Source: Poa pratensis (taxonomy: Eukaryota > Streptophyta > Magnoliopsida > Poales > Poaceae). Taken from it: a stretch of 64,000 nt of DNA. Position numbers and translations under genes: made by a program. The stretch's first letter is position 1, and each line of letters opens with the position of its first letter. The stretch covers positions 16,744,225-16,808,224 of the forward strand of contig CAMZMU010000107.1 of the NCBI GenBank assembly GCA_947311845.1, written 5' to 3'. This document shows, piece after piece, positions 11,301-26,300 of this stretch. The notes under the pieces are model-generated. The model was given only the letters and a program-made list of their open reading frames with translations. It did not search any database and was not told where the DNA came from.

Positions 11301-14300
11301 ATTTATAGAGCTCTTCAATGCTGGATATAGTAATTTCAGTTAGATATATGTGGAACATTGTATGTGCTAGAAGTAATGTTAGCTGTATGTTTAGTAATTG
11401 CTCGAGAACGGAATTCAGCTTCATATAATCGTGTATGCCAATCACCACTCTGAAGATTGTGTTGAAACTTGTTTTTTCTTTATTTTTCTTGAGAACAAGC
11501 AATGGGCATTGCATTTTGTTGTAGTGACCGATAAGAATGAGTTGTTTGCGAGCCTGAGAGCAGGCTACAGCAAAGGTAGAAAAACGGAGTAATAGAAACC
11601 AGAGAGCCAAAGCACGTGCAGCTTCTTAGGCCTAGCCTCGATTAAATTGGAAGCCTCAGATTTGATCGTGCTCAGCAGGCCTGGCACGGACAGGGCCTCC
11701 CACGAAAAATACAGGCCCCCTTCTGATTCCCTATCCACTGCAGAGAGCATGGTTATGGAACTCAATTCCTTACGTAGTGAGTCTGGACGGGTATCGCTGG
11801 CTTTGCTGACTTCGGTGTTGTGAATAGGATGTCAAACATTTGCTGTGCACTTGAAAAAATGTTAGCTCAGTCTAGAAGTTTCTTGCAAAGATCCCTTTCG
11901 ATGTTCTGTCTACGGTACCGTTTGCAGTTTGTATATCTGGAAGCAAAGGATGCAATGTTATTTTACCCTTTTTAATACAACTGTTCATCTCTAATAATCC
12001 TTTGGTTAAAATTCTGAAAAAAGGTCATGAAGCTTGCTGAACTTCACAAAGAAAGTTCTGATGAATGGTCAAAGAAAGCAGGGGAACTCGAAGGTGTTAT
12101 TAAAGCATTGGAGGTAACGCCTTTGCTTATCTTTCATTCATGTATTTTTTGTCCCATATATGGATTGGAAATTCTTATGCTCGTCAATCTTTGTGCAAAT
12201 AGACACACCTGACCCAAGTGGAAGATGACTACAAGGAAAAGCTTGAGAAGGAGACCTTGGCCAAGATTGATCTTGAAAAGGTATATTTGCAGATATTTTT
12301 TTGATACCTAATTTTGTAGATTCTGCGTGCATCCGAGATTTGGATCTCACTCTGCTTTTCCCCCCTCAGGAGGTTGCCAACTTAAAGCATAAGATCGAGA
12401 AGTGTGAATTTGATCTAGAAAATGCAAGAAAGTCTGGTGAATTGAGCCTCGTTCCGTTGACCAGCATTGCAGCAGACCCTGCTGATTTTTCAGACACACC
12501 AATGAAAGAAATGTATGATTTCTAAACTTGCTGGCCTCTTTCTTATAGTGTAGTAAGATCTCTGAAGCAGGATCTTTTACCTTTTAGTCTCCGAGAGTTT
12601 CTTTTCTTTCGCGCTCACGCATGCATTGTAATGGAAATGCCAGTCTTCTCGTTCTGTTAAAGCCATTAGATTATAGCATTTTGTCCCCTCCACTCTAATT
12701 ATGATATCATCTGTGGGGCATATCCAGTGCAAACCATGCAAGTATGCTAACCGTATCAATTGTACATCAAATTAACTTGAAACAATCATTCATGTTTTGA
12801 TTTGCCACTCTTGATTCCACTTTGTTTTCTGTTCTGCAGGACACTTTCTAATGCTGTAAATCAGAATGACCTAATGATAGTTCCAAGAGTACCCAGTGGT
12901 GTTTCTGGAACTGCATTAGCTGCTTCTCTTCTTCGTGATGGTTGGAGTGTATGTGCTATCTCTTTTGTACTTATTGTCTTCTGTGCATCATTGCATGCCT
13001 TTTGTTTTTCATATTTCAAGTATTGCCTGTTAACATGCCCCACATTATCAGCTTGCTAAGATATATGAGAAATATCAAGAAGCTACTGATGCTTTACGGC
13101 ATGAGAGGTGGGGAAGGAGACATGCGGAAGCAGTTTTGGAAAGGGTACATTATTGTTCTTGTCACTATCTTTGAGTTTTAATCATGTATATAGTCTATCA
13201 TGGTTTTACCCGAGGAACAGGGAATACGGGATACCCGTATGCCTTTTTTTGTTTGTGATTATTTGAACTTATTTTGACATGCCTAGTCACATTCTTTGGT
13301 AGTTTTGACTGAAAACATTGCATTTCCAGAACATCAAACGAGATCAGACCAAATTCTACTTCTTTTGAAGTGCATCCTTTTTCTTTCCTCTGTTATGTTA
13401 TTAGAGCATTACTTAATTATCTTTCGACTTCTGCACAACAGGTTTTGCATGAAATTGAAGAGAAGGCCGAGCTTATCTTAGATGAACGAGGTAATTTTTC
13501 TGGTGAACTCTTCTTAACCCCCTAACACATTAGTTAAAAATGTGTATCGATTAATGATGATATAAGAGCATTGTAAGAATGTTTGTTTGGTGTTGCATGC
13601 TCCAAAGTTTGGACTATCCTTTCTAGCTTAACTTTTTCCCTTACCTCAGCTGAGCATGAGAGGATGGTCGAAGCTTATGCTCTAATGGATCACAAATTAC
13701 AGCAGGCATTGTTGGAGCATGACAATTTTGAGAATACCATAAGGAACCTAAAGGTATGCATGCATTATGGCTTGTTAAGTTTCTTACAATAAGCTTTAAC
13801 TTCAGTGTGTCTTTGATCTAACAAAAACTTTAACGTGTCTTCCAGTCGGAGTTAAAAAGATGGGAACGCGATCATACTATCGCAGACAAGGAAATAGGCG
13901 ACCTGCAAAAGCAAGTGGGTCTTTTACCACTAGGTTTCCTCATTGCTTTATTCGGTGCACATACCGAAATTGAGAAATTGTATTGAAATAATATGTAGTC
14001 TCGATCTCAACTACTAACCTCCATTATTTGTGCTGCATCTCACTGTCAACATTTCATTGATTGTTTTGTGCAACATTGATGGGTAAGGTATGGAGAGTCT
14101 TGAGGTCTTGGCAACCCTGATCCTATCCATCCTCCAGTTGCTTTAAATCTGATCCAGTCAAATATAATCAGATGGTACAAATGCACTCATCATATGTTTA
14201 TCATCGAGAAGGTGGTTAACACCAGAGACTTAATCATGTACCACCGTTCCACAATATCTTGTTTTAGTGTTTGCACATCTTTTCATTAAGAGGAGAAGCA

Positions 14301-17300
14301 AACTAGGTAAATAGAGTTTGGTAGTGATTTTTCTCATGGATCGTACAGCACACACACAACACAGACACCCTAGCTGCTCCTCACGGCGGCAAATGGAACC
14401 AATAGATGAAAGTAGGCTTGTCTTCGCAGCTATGCCATCAGCCACCAACACGAGGTCCTTTGCTCTCCCCGTGGAACACTGCTGTTCTGCTCACAGCCAG
14501 ATGGACTATACATTTAGGATAACCATGGTGTAGTCGAAATCCTTTTTATTCTCTTGGAGGCACACTTGTGCATGGTCAGCCACCAATCTTCCAGTGATGT
14601 GGCCGGGGTTGCACAATATCTGTCTGACCCAAAGTAATATTAGTTGGAATCAGATGGACTCGCTTAGTAGAATATTTGTCTGATCGGGACAAGTTTGATA
14701 CTCTGATGATTTGATCAAATTTATTTTTGGAATATATGGTTTGTTGTCACAGTTGGATGTATATTTACACCACTTATATTTGAAAACATGATTTGCTAAT
14801 TGTATGGTTTATCATCTGATTATCTGTAGGTTGCTGTTCTCTTAAAGGAATGTCAAGACATACAGCTTCGATGTGGTTCTAGTCTTCCAAATATAGGTCG
14901 TGGTGCCTCTTCTATGAGCATAGGCGATGGCATGTCTAATGATGAAAGCAATAGTCATGAACATGTAATCGTCATTCTCATTGTTACAAGATCTTCTATT
15001 TTATTATAATTTTGCATGTGATTTTATCTGATGTAACCATCTGATAATCTGTGGCAGATGTCATTTAATGATATCAATGGGCTTGTTCAGCAAAATGTTG
15101 AGCTTCGAAATAAAGTTCACATGCTTTCTACTGATCTTGACAAAAAGGACATGGAACTCAGGGTATGGTGATGTCTTAATTTATCTTTCATTCATAAGTA
15201 CTGGGCCATTCTGGTTTTTCCATTGGCAACATCAAACATATGCTCATTTTTGCCCTTCTCAGGAGAGCTTTCAAGTTGAGCTGAAGAGAATCACGGACAC
15301 GGCTGCATCCAGAGTTGAAAAAGTTATGAAGAAATCTGAAGAACAAGCAATAATGATTGAATCTCTTCATAGATCTGTGCGTCCTAAATAATCTTCTTGC
15401 CACGACCTGGAAAATCTTTCGACATAAAATATTCTGTTCTTCAACATGTCAATTAAACTGCATGTAACATCAACCCTAATGTAGTTGATTTTTTAGGTGG
15501 CGATGTATAGAAAGCTGTGTGAAGAACAACAGAAGACTCGTTCCACTGTTGAACACATATCCAATAATCTGCAAGGTTCGCTCTCTTACTTGTTGCCACT
15601 GTTAATATTTTGATTTCATTCCAGACTTAGGTTATATTTCTGTCTTACTTGCATGGGATGCGTTACTGTGGTGATGCCCTGATGAAAGTTGTGTCAAGGC
15701 AGTTAGTGCATGTTACTGCTAGTAACATATTAACTAGATGTCATGGTTTTTTTCATTCTCTAGATGATGGCAGAAAGGACCTGATCCTTCTATTTGAAGG
15801 ATCGCAGGTGATATTCTCAACAAGTTACAGAGCATATGTAACTGCCCTGCAGTTCTATTAGTTGTTCTCACTGAATTCCACTCAATCTTGCCCAGGAGGT
15901 CTCGAAAAAAACATATGAACAAGTCTCTGAGCGGGCCAGAAAACTCGACGAAGAGTTGACTAAGTTGAGGTTGTTTTTCTCTGCTTTCATACCTTGTTTG
16001 CTGTGTAAAAACAATCATTACTAAAATCTATACCATATACTTATTTTGTTTTTCTATGACTGGACAACAAGATTGATGATTTCGAAGTTCATAATATGCT
16101 CTTTGGTTGTCGGTGTTCACAGCACAGGCAGCAAAATTTCCTTTCAGGAATCATATTTTTTGTGACATTCTGATTTACTTGTTTTGCATAGCTTGCTCTT
16201 TGTAATATTTATGACAAACACAGATTTAAATGGCCCAAAAGGTGTCATGAAAGAACTATGCAGAAGCTTGCAGCTCACGATATTTTATGAACACTTGTGT
16301 CAAATTTGGATCTGTATCAAAATCATATATATCTTAAGTTTTGATCTCAGCGCTTTTTACTTGGTACAGTTTTAGGTGGCCTACTTATCAAGGTTCACTA
16401 TGTGATGCTCTTTTTCGTTACTTGGAAAAATCTGACAAATGGTGGTTATTATTCATTTAGGACTGAGCTTGGGTCTTTGCGATCGGAGCGTGATAAGGCA
16501 GTACTTGAAGCTGATTTTGCTCGTGATCGGCTTAATGGGTACATGGCAGAGATTGATCATCAGGTTCTTTTGTGTGCTGCTATTATCTTCATATTTCTTT
16601 CCTCACACTTGCATGACATCCTGAAGCCTCAGCTCCTTCGAACAAGATAACTCCTTGTTATACTGTCATCCTAATTTAGTTCATACTTGTAAATACAGAG
16701 GAAGGAAGCTAATTCTGTGTCGCTCAGAAACACAGAATTGATGCATTTAGTTGTTGATTATGAAAAAAGACTTCGTGAAAGTGCAGATTCTATGCAAGCT
16801 TTAGAGGAGAACTCAAGGAAGCTTTCAATGGAGGTGTGTTGGGTTTTATTACATCCCTCAAACAGTTCACAGATCTTGAATCCTGACATAACTTCCCAAT
16901 TTTAGGTATCTATTTTAAAGCATGAAAAGGAGATTTTAGTCAAGTCAGAGAGAAGATCTTTGGATGAAGTCCACGATTTAACCGCGAGAGTGCACCGTCT
17001 GCAGGTTTTTTGTCGTTGCCACTACCTGGAAATCTCATTCTCTTGGCTATTGATGTTTTGCAATTATGGATGATTGTGTTGCTGAAAAATGTGATTTAAT
17101 TCATTTACAAGCATCCCTTGTTCTGCTATTAAACATGCAAAGTGTCTTTTCTCCAACCATCCTTTGTCCGTGAATTGAAGATGCAATTATGTATTCCTAC
17201 AACCATCTTTTATCCCATGTATTTGTTTATGTTTGTATATTCTTGTCTGATAATGGACAACTAGATATAGCTTTTGCACTGTTTGATGGTATAATTTCTA

Positions 17301-20300
17301 ATAATTTGTATTGTGTGAAAAAGCAAGTTATTTTAGCTATCATTGTTCATTTGCAATCATAATAAATGTAAATAGGTTATATGCATTGTTCTAAAATTCG
17401 GCCGAATCACCGATTAACTGGCCGAGTAATCGCTATTCAGTGGGTTACTGAATAGCCGATAAATGCCGATTACCCGATTAATCGGCCGATTAACTGGCGA
17501 ATAGGCCGATTATTCGCTATTCAGTGGCCGAGCGAGCCGTTACCAGTTAACGAATTCCTGAACAATGGTTATATGTTCTCTGTAAATGCATTTTCTTGAA
17601 CTTCCTTTTCACCTTTTCTGAGATATGTTGCATTGCAGGCCACCATTGACACAATTCATACCACTGATGAGGTTCAAGAGGTATGTTGTGTTGAGATAAA
17701 TTAATAAATTATGAAAGTGTTTGAATTTTGAATGCCTCTTTATTAACCTGTGAATCATGTAGAATACAAGGTCTATGGAAAAGAGAAATCAACAGGAGTA
17801 CATCAAACGACTTGAGGTAATAATCTATTTTAGCAGCAATAATGCAACTACTTACGTCAACATATTGTTAACAGAAGCACAAGACATCTGGCATGCCTTG
17901 TTTTTGTGTCATATGTTTCTCTTAGGAAGATATTACCAGATTACATTCCATTCTACTTTATCCTGGTTACTATAAATCTAAATTGTTTTGCAGAGAGACT
18001 GGGCTGAATTAAAAAAGGAGGTCCAAGAGCAACGTGATCATGTTCGAGTCCTGACACTTGATAAGAAAAGCGTCTTTGATGGCTGTATGAAGCAGGTAGA
18101 GGATATGAGAAAAGAGCTACAGAACTCATGGAAAGCTTCTACTGATGCTGCATCGAGGGCTGCTGTTTCCGAGGTTCGTTCAAGTAAATTTATACAAGTT
18201 TGTGAGGGCATTATCTGACTGTTTTGGCTTGGTACTTTCTGTAGGCAAAGTGTTCTGATTTGGAGGTGAAGCTCAAATCTAAAACGGTAAATAAATAAGT
18301 CCAAATCTGTACATTCAAAATATCGGATGTCTAAAATCAAATGCTGCGGATTAGGAAATCATATTTAATGAGCTGCCAACTACGGGTTATGGTAAAGTTT
18401 GGTCACAAAAAGGCGAGTGCATATTTGATAAGTTTTGCCCGGTAAAAACAGAGGGCAGCAACTGCTATTAGCATATTTATAATGATTAAAAGCTAGAGTC
18501 TACCATGGAGTAACAGATGCTTTGACAACTGGTTGATTAAGGATGTGTCACCTGTTTTCAGTTTGTGTAGCTGCCTAGATTCTGCGAACTTATGTTTTTA
18601 GTAATGTAGTGTAGCCCATTTGGCCTCTATTGTACAGTTCTCCTAAAAACACTCCATGCACCAGAATGTTTATTTTATTTTATGGTATGCATAACTCTGT
18701 CTGTTTCTGGAATTGTCTTAAGTAAATCTTCATAGCGGAGATAGTTAGTTTGTCTGTTCTGTAATAGTGACCAAATTGCAGTTGTTCCTAACACGTAATT
18801 GCCAGTCAAATTGTGAAGCAATGCTTTGTTGGACACGTTGGCACATTGCCATTGTAAGTTCAAGCGTCTTATGATAACTTTCTTCTCGTAAAAGAATGTG
18901 GACTGTTGTGAACATATATGGTCCCTAGTTTAGGTTAGATGTCATGCAAGGTAGAATTCCCATAAATACCAGTGCGAGATGGAAACTACCTCCTGCAAAA
19001 AAACTACATCAGGAATCAGTTTCCATATTGTTGTTTATCTTACTGATTCTAGTTAAAAGCATGCACTATTCTGTACAATTTCCTTATCGTTGGGATTTTG
19101 ACTACATTTTAAGTTGTAACGTGGGCCCTCATTCGATTCTGCTTTTATTCTGCAGATCATATTTAGGGATGGTGGTCATGATAACTCGTCAGCAACTGAG
19201 GTGTGTTAGTTTTCTTCTGCCACTATCTATGTCCATAATTTCTATCAGAAAGTCAATGCTATGTTTTTCTAAAGACCGTTGCTGTCTGGTATCTTTTGGG
19301 GTAGCACTGAACGTGGGCATACGGAAATTATGCCCCAAATTGTTATACCATCTACCTTAATGCAGCTTTGGTGCAATATGTGATTACTCTACATGTTCTG
19401 TGTTTTGTTCAGTTTAATACTTGTTGTTTGTTCATTCTTGTAGGCAAATGATGAGCTGTTCCGGCAGAAAGAGGAGTTGGAAAAATACAAGGAGGAAGCA
19501 CAAGCAAATAAAAGCTATATGCTTCAGGTTCGCCTCTCATCTTGCAATTTCTGCTGCAATATTTCTTTCTGCTGAAGTTTTCTTATAATTTCATTTTTTT
19601 TCCTGATCCATCTGAAGTCATACAATTGCATTCCTGTACAGTACAAAGAAATTGCAAGCTCAAATGAAGCTGCATTGAAGCAAATGGAATCTGCATACCA
19701 GGATTACAAAACCGAGGTATCAAAAGCATGATAGTTCATGTTATTCCAGGGAAGTTTTATGTACCTTCACTGGATGTGCACTTTGAACTTTTGTTATTTG
19801 TTTCAGTCTGAGATTGCCAAACGAAGCTTGGAAGATGAGATTGCTAAGTTAAGGAATAACTTGTCTGAAATGGAGAAGAGCTATGTAATGAAGTGTGAAG
19901 AAACTGCCAGTGCAATTGAAGCTAAAGAGAAGGATATTACTACTCTCATGAATGACATTGCAATCCTTAGAAATGAAGTAACCCAGAAAGTGTAAGCATT
20001 TTTTCACCATATAAACAGGCATGCATACACTTTTTTTTCTAGATTTTGTTCATATATGTTTTTCCTTATCTGTAACAGGGCGCGAACTGAGAATTTGGAA
20101 ATTGAATTGGCTTCAGCGAAGAGTGCTCTCGATGAGCAGTGTAAGCGTTGGCGCAGCGCTCAAGACAATTATGAGAGACAGGTATTGGCCTTTTTTTAAT
20201 AGACCTAATGTGAGAATAGCTAAATGAATGTTGGTCCATTAGTAAACCTATAGAAACATGCTAAGTGTCCTTTTGCACCTTGTTGCACATGGAGGTGGTG

Positions 20301-23300
20301 ATTGAGGCTGGAGCCACAGGCCCAACCATTTTGCTCTAACCTCTTTCTTCAAAAGAGACTTCTCTACTGTTAAATTAGCTAACAATCATTGTATCACGAA
20401 GGCCTTCAGGTTCTGCCATTTCATACCTAAGATTTAATCATTACTTAATCCACTCATGTTCTTTTAAGAAACTGTAAATAAGTATCATATTCCTAGGTGT
20501 TTCTACAATTGACTCAAAAAATGGAAAACTTTGTTGTTGGAATAAGTTTTGTTTAAGATCGTTATCTTCCTTCAGTGCCTGCTTGATATATATGTTAGTA
20601 CAAATGATATCTGTGCATAAGTTTTGTAAATTTTGTTGGCATGTTTGACCTTGTGTTTCCATTTATGGTATCACATATACTTTCGTCCATCTTCTGTAGG
20701 TTATCCTGCAATCTGAAACGATACAGGAGCTGACAAATACTTCTAGGCAACTATCTTCGCTGCAGCAGGAAATTGCAACTCTTCGACAAACAGCAGATGC
20801 ACAAAAGGCTGAAAATGTAAATTATGGCGCTCAATTCTTTGAACACTCATGTTATTCTGTTTTGGGGTTTGTTTTTGTAGATTATGTTCATTTGTGTTTT
20901 CCATGTCAAAAGGGTTGATGGGTTTGTGCCTTTGTGGTGAATTTGACTTTATTTGGTTAACGTCTAGCTTGTGACTAGTTATAGCACCCACACTCATGTA
21001 GCTCTTGATGTATCTTGTTTTAACCAACTAGTCTGGCATAAAATGTTGTGGCAACTGGCGGTGAACCAACTAGTCTGGAGTGTTTATCAAGATCGAGTTA
21101 ACATTAACATATTGGTCCAACCTTTGGGTCATATAGGCATCTGTTCTTGTAGGATTAATTTTTAGGCTCCTAAAATTTTATTCCATGTCTAGATAGTTCA
21201 TTTGAAAGGCCTTACCTGCTATCTTGAAACTCACCATTCATTTGCAAGTTGTTAAAGTACTGAATTCTCGATCACTTCCTCCATGGCTGATAATATAATG
21301 AATTATCTTGGCAGTAGGTTTCATTTGTTTTAAATTATTCTCCTACCCAACAGATTTTTGTAGGACGAAATTTACAACTTTGCTTGTGCCTGACACCCTC
21401 TCCCTTTCCTAATAATCCTGTACTCCTTCAGGTCTACTGGGCCAACAATAGTTCATATTTTTGTATTAGCGTATCATTTATGAATGTCATCTATGTTTGA
21501 CCGTTTAACTTCCGAGCCCTTGGTGCTCTGTGTTTTATTAGTTAGATCAAGCGTGTACCACGATAGCAAATGTTTAGTATTTGCTGTTCATGGTAATGTG
21601 TTTCCTGAGTATGGACCAAAAAGTTTGCGAGGGTTATTTGAATCTGACCCCTTTGTCCATATTTAATGTACCTGGCAGCATCATTTTCCTATCTCACGTT
21701 TGTACATTATACGATATCTTTCATGACACATGTGTAATATCCTTGATGTGCTTATTTCTTGTTCTGTAACTGAAATTCACGTCGTAATATTTTCAGGATG
21801 CTCTAAGAACATTTGGTGAGCAAGAAAAGATAGAATTGGTAAAAGAAAAGGATGAGGCCCTGCGAAAGTATAATGAGCTAAATGACCAGGTTCTTAGCTT
21901 TCCACTGCTGTGATATTATTATTCTTACGCTACTTGTTCTGAGTCTAGGTATTTTGTTTTTGAAAGGAGAAAAAAAGATTTGATCGATTCTAGGTCTAGG
22001 TATTCTTGGTGTAGTATTGCTACTCGGATGCCATTGGTGTTTTATACATTTTAATTATGTATAACCTTGTCCAAGCATGTTCGTGATAGTTCCTGGTGTT
22101 CTTAACTTCTACGAATTCTTTTGTTGAATTAAAAATAAAGGCTACTCCTTCTGATCGGAATTGATTGTCACGAGCTGTACATCTCGTTTGTGCTAAACTA
22201 GATCTCCGTCCGCGATGTCGGTTTCATGACTATATAATTTAGTTATCTACACCACAGGTGTATGGAGGTTTAAAAGTGTATTTTGAGGTTCATGCTTTAT
22301 AGATTGTTATCTGGAGCTTAAGCACGGATAAAATATATTTAGTAATATTGTTTATATTTAGCAAGTGTCTGTTAACCAGGCCCTTCACTGCAGGAGTTTG
22401 TGTAAGATGATAATGACTATTGTTGATGTGTGGAAACTTTGACGTGTCAAAGATGACTAGTGTTTCTCCATCGAAATTCATGCCGAACTTTAATTCATTT
22501 AAAGATAATGAATGCTATTTATTTATTTATTTATTGCTCATTTAAAGATTCATGTGAACCTTGCACTAAAACATGTCTAGATACATGTGTGTACAAGCTA
22601 GCTAGAGAGTCTTATATTTTGATATGGAGGGAGTAGTAACTAAATTATTCTTGAGCTCCTGCTATATTTCAAGTCCTCTTAAGATAACGACCCCTGATAT
22701 CTCTGCTGAAGTTTTAGTATATTTTTTGCTATTTGCAAGAGAATGCTATGTTAATGTTGTGTTCTAAAGATGTTCGTCTAATTCAAACTTTTACTTGAAA
22801 TGGTTAGTGGTGCTAGTCAGTTGACAATGTATGTACATTCTGCTTGTTATTTTCTGCGACTACTTTGAGTGGCAAATTATCTCACGATGTTGTTTTCTGG
22901 GAGAGCAGAACAGAATTCTGCACAATCGACTAGAAGCTTTGCACATACGATTAGCTGAGCAAGAACGAGGTATTGCTGGTATGTCATCGCAACGTACTGA
23001 CTCACATGGAGAGGATGATTTGCATGGTGTTGTCAGCTACTTACGCAGATCAAAGGAAATAGTGAGTACATATTTTAGTTTTATTATTTTTGTTGTGTGA
23101 TTCCTTACTCCTCGTGGGTAATATTTATTCTGTTAACTATTTCAGGCAGAAACAGAAATATCATTGCTTAAGCAGGAGAAATCACGGCTTCAGATAGAAG
23201 TAAGACATGCTTGCTCCCCCTTGCACTCTATTATTCAAACTGCTTTCAAAATGGACTGGGATTTCCAGTTGTCAATTCCTTAAATTTTGTTAGTAGTGCA

Positions 23301-26300
23301 AGTGTCCAACCCATTTGGTATCGTGGTGCTCAGCTCATCACGAAGGCATCCAGATGGCGCAGACTCCTGGCATCAACCCAACTTGTCTTATTTGCCTAAT
23401 TGTCACCTATGATCCCACCGCAGGATGTGATCATTGCATGTTGTTCTGTTTTTAAGTAGGTTGTGTGTTGCCATCTTATGTCTTCTCCTGGCTGGAACCT
23501 GTGATACTTGAGCTTAATTAGCTTAAAATGGTTGGAAAGTGCATGCAAGTTTTTTTGTGCACTTTCTGCAAGTAGGTGCCACGGTTTAGCCTGTTTGTTT
23601 GCATGAAGTGGGAACTAATATTTATATATGATTTCAACTATAAGATTAACCGCTGGTGCATCTTATGTTATGTGACTTGCTTATCTATTTAGTGAGAACT
23701 GCCCCTTTTTGTACTTGATTTCTGCTATACGATTGGCAGATTGTGTGTGAAGTTCTCAAACCTAGCATACCCCCTCTGCCCTTCAGCCAAGATGTCCCAG
23801 TTGATTGTATTTTCTAATCCACTGTATTTATTCTGATGCTTATATAGCTGGAAAGTGCATTGAAGTCCAGCAAGGAGGCACAGGACCTACTCCGCAGTCA
23901 AGCTGATAGTGCAAGATCATCAATGTTCAAGGATGAAGAGTTCAAGTCCCTGCAGCTCCAGGTGCCATTCTTTCTATCTTATGAATATTCAGCACTTTTG
24001 TACATTTCCACCTGGTGCCGTGTTTCTGTAACTCATTCCCATTTGTTTTTGAAATGGATTCACTCAGGTGAGAGAAATTAATTTGCTTCGTGAAAGCAAC
24101 ATTCAGCTTAGAGAGGAGAACATACACAATTTTGAAGAATGCCAGGTCAGCTAACTGTTAAAACGACTACATTGTCTATTCTTTTGTGTGGCGCATGTTT
24201 GGATGTGCTTAATCGTCAACTTATTGATATCTGTGTACAACTTATTGATATCTGTGTACAGAAATTCCGTGAGGAAGTTCACAAGGCTAAAATGGAGGCT
24301 GAAAGGTTGGATAGAATTTTACTAGAGAAACAGGCAGACGCTGAAATATGTAGAAAAGAACTAGAAATGCAGAAAACTGAAATAGCAAATCTAAACCAAA
24401 GGATTTCTGAGGTATCTATGGTCATTTTGCCAACACATCTTCAGTTGTATTTTTGTATTAATAGATACAAGTAAATCTGTAGTAGTTATGTTCTCAACTT
24501 TTAATGTCTTCCGCAGTTGGTTGAAAATAGTAGAGGCATCGATTTGAAGACATATGAGACCATGAAGGTTGAGCTTCAAAATGTCAAAGTTAGTGGTTTG
24601 TTTTCTCATTATCACATCGTGTTTCCATAGTCCTGAGATATAACTTTGTACTCGTTTCATTAAAAAGTTGGCTCATTGATTTTCCCTCTTAAGTATTTCC
24701 TTGTACTAGTTTCACTGAAAAATGACTCCTTTACTTTTTCCTTGGGTCCCTTTCCCATTAGAAACGCAGATAATACTATATCTATCCTATTTTCTGGGGA
24801 GGGTTAAAGTCATTTTTCTTTGGAAATAAACCGAATGCACTTCTCGGTGCCTTCTCATTTGCCGCTAATATTTACTTATACGTTCCTCTCTGGAGGCATA
24901 ATTTCTTTGGAACCAAACTGAATGCACTTGTCGGTTCCTTCTCATTACGCCCACTGCAGTTAAAAGAAAGTAATACGTCTTAGATTACTGTCATAAATTT
25001 AAATCTGAGTTTTTCTTGTACTTAACAGGCGACCTTGAGGGGAATTCACTTGAACTTGAACGTGCAAAAAATATTCTTTCTGAGAGGGAAGTTGTCATAA
25101 AAAATTTGGACGAGAAGCTCGCTGGCTGTCAGTCTGAATTGGGAGCCAAGGAAAGGAAGCTGAATGATGTTGAGGTCTGAATTGAGTAATCTTGTAATAT
25201 CAGTATTGTACATTTTTATTCTTGGCTGCATTAATAAACCATTTCTTTCCATAGGCTAGTTTGAAATCTGAGATTGACAAATCCAAGAAGATGTACGCCA
25301 ACATGAGGGTTAGAATTTCGACCTGCTTTTACTTTTGCAAGGTATGTATGACCATGCATTTTCATGTGTTACAGTACCTTGTTAATGTTGCAGAAAAAGC
25401 TTGACGTGTCGATAAGAGAGAAGGAGGATAGTAACAAGGAAAATAAAAGCCTTTTGAAGCAGATTGAAGATCTTAAATCAAGTAATTTGACACCATCCCT
25501 GCCTGTGCTTTAAAATAAATGATTTCTCCAGTTGTAAATCTGATATACTTTAGCAGGTCAGAAAACTATTTCGGAAACTGCAAATGATCAGGCTGCAAAA
25601 GAAAGGGACAGCAGGATACAGGTTAGCATGTTGTGCTTTAATGCCATTAAATACTTCTTCATGCTGCTAACATGAACATATTTAATAGACACTGGAAAGA
25701 ATGTTGGAGAAGGAGAGAGATGATAACAAGAAAGAGAAGGTACTTCGCAAAAAGGCTCAGAAGACATATCTCGACGGCCTTGAAAATCTAGCAAAGGTGC
25801 CTTCCTTCTCCACCGTCTTTGACAGATAGATTTGCTCATTTTGTAATGCCTGGTAGTTAAACACATGATAAATGGATGTGTCAGTCCTTCATGGTGTGTG
25901 TAGCCTCTTGAGAATGTTTTTTTTTGTTTACTGTTATTTTAGTTTTAGGAGTTTCCTGAAATGTTGGAAATTACTATCGAATAAATCAAAGAAATCATGC
26001 ACATATATAAGTCGGAGGATCAAAGAAACTCCAGAGGCTGCACATCTCTAAAAGTCCAGACGCCTTCTGCTACACCTTGCTATTGGAGGGCGCCTAGGCA
26101 ATGCCTTAAAAATAATTTTGAGTATATACTGCTTTGTTGGGCAATAAAAGCAGTACTTGATTTCTTTGAATTTTCATCTTTGGTCCTGGAGCTTTTGTTT
26201 TGTCCCTCTATGCTTGAATGATCTATGCGTTGGTCCACCCTCTCTCTTTTGTATCTAATACTTCTCTGTGCATCCGTGTTAGTTGTCTTCTACTCCAGTT

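Noticed and set aside
11460..11765. ORFs on both strands in an NUA intron, GC-richer than the surroundings
   Set aside because: No recognisable domain and no splice signals joining it to NUA in phase; possibly an old repeat fragment.
22130..22640. Possible Stowaway pieces (TACTCCTTCTGATCGG and GATATGGAGGGAGTA)
   Set aside because: The two pieces lie 500 bp apart and do not pair convincingly; at most they are decayed fragments.
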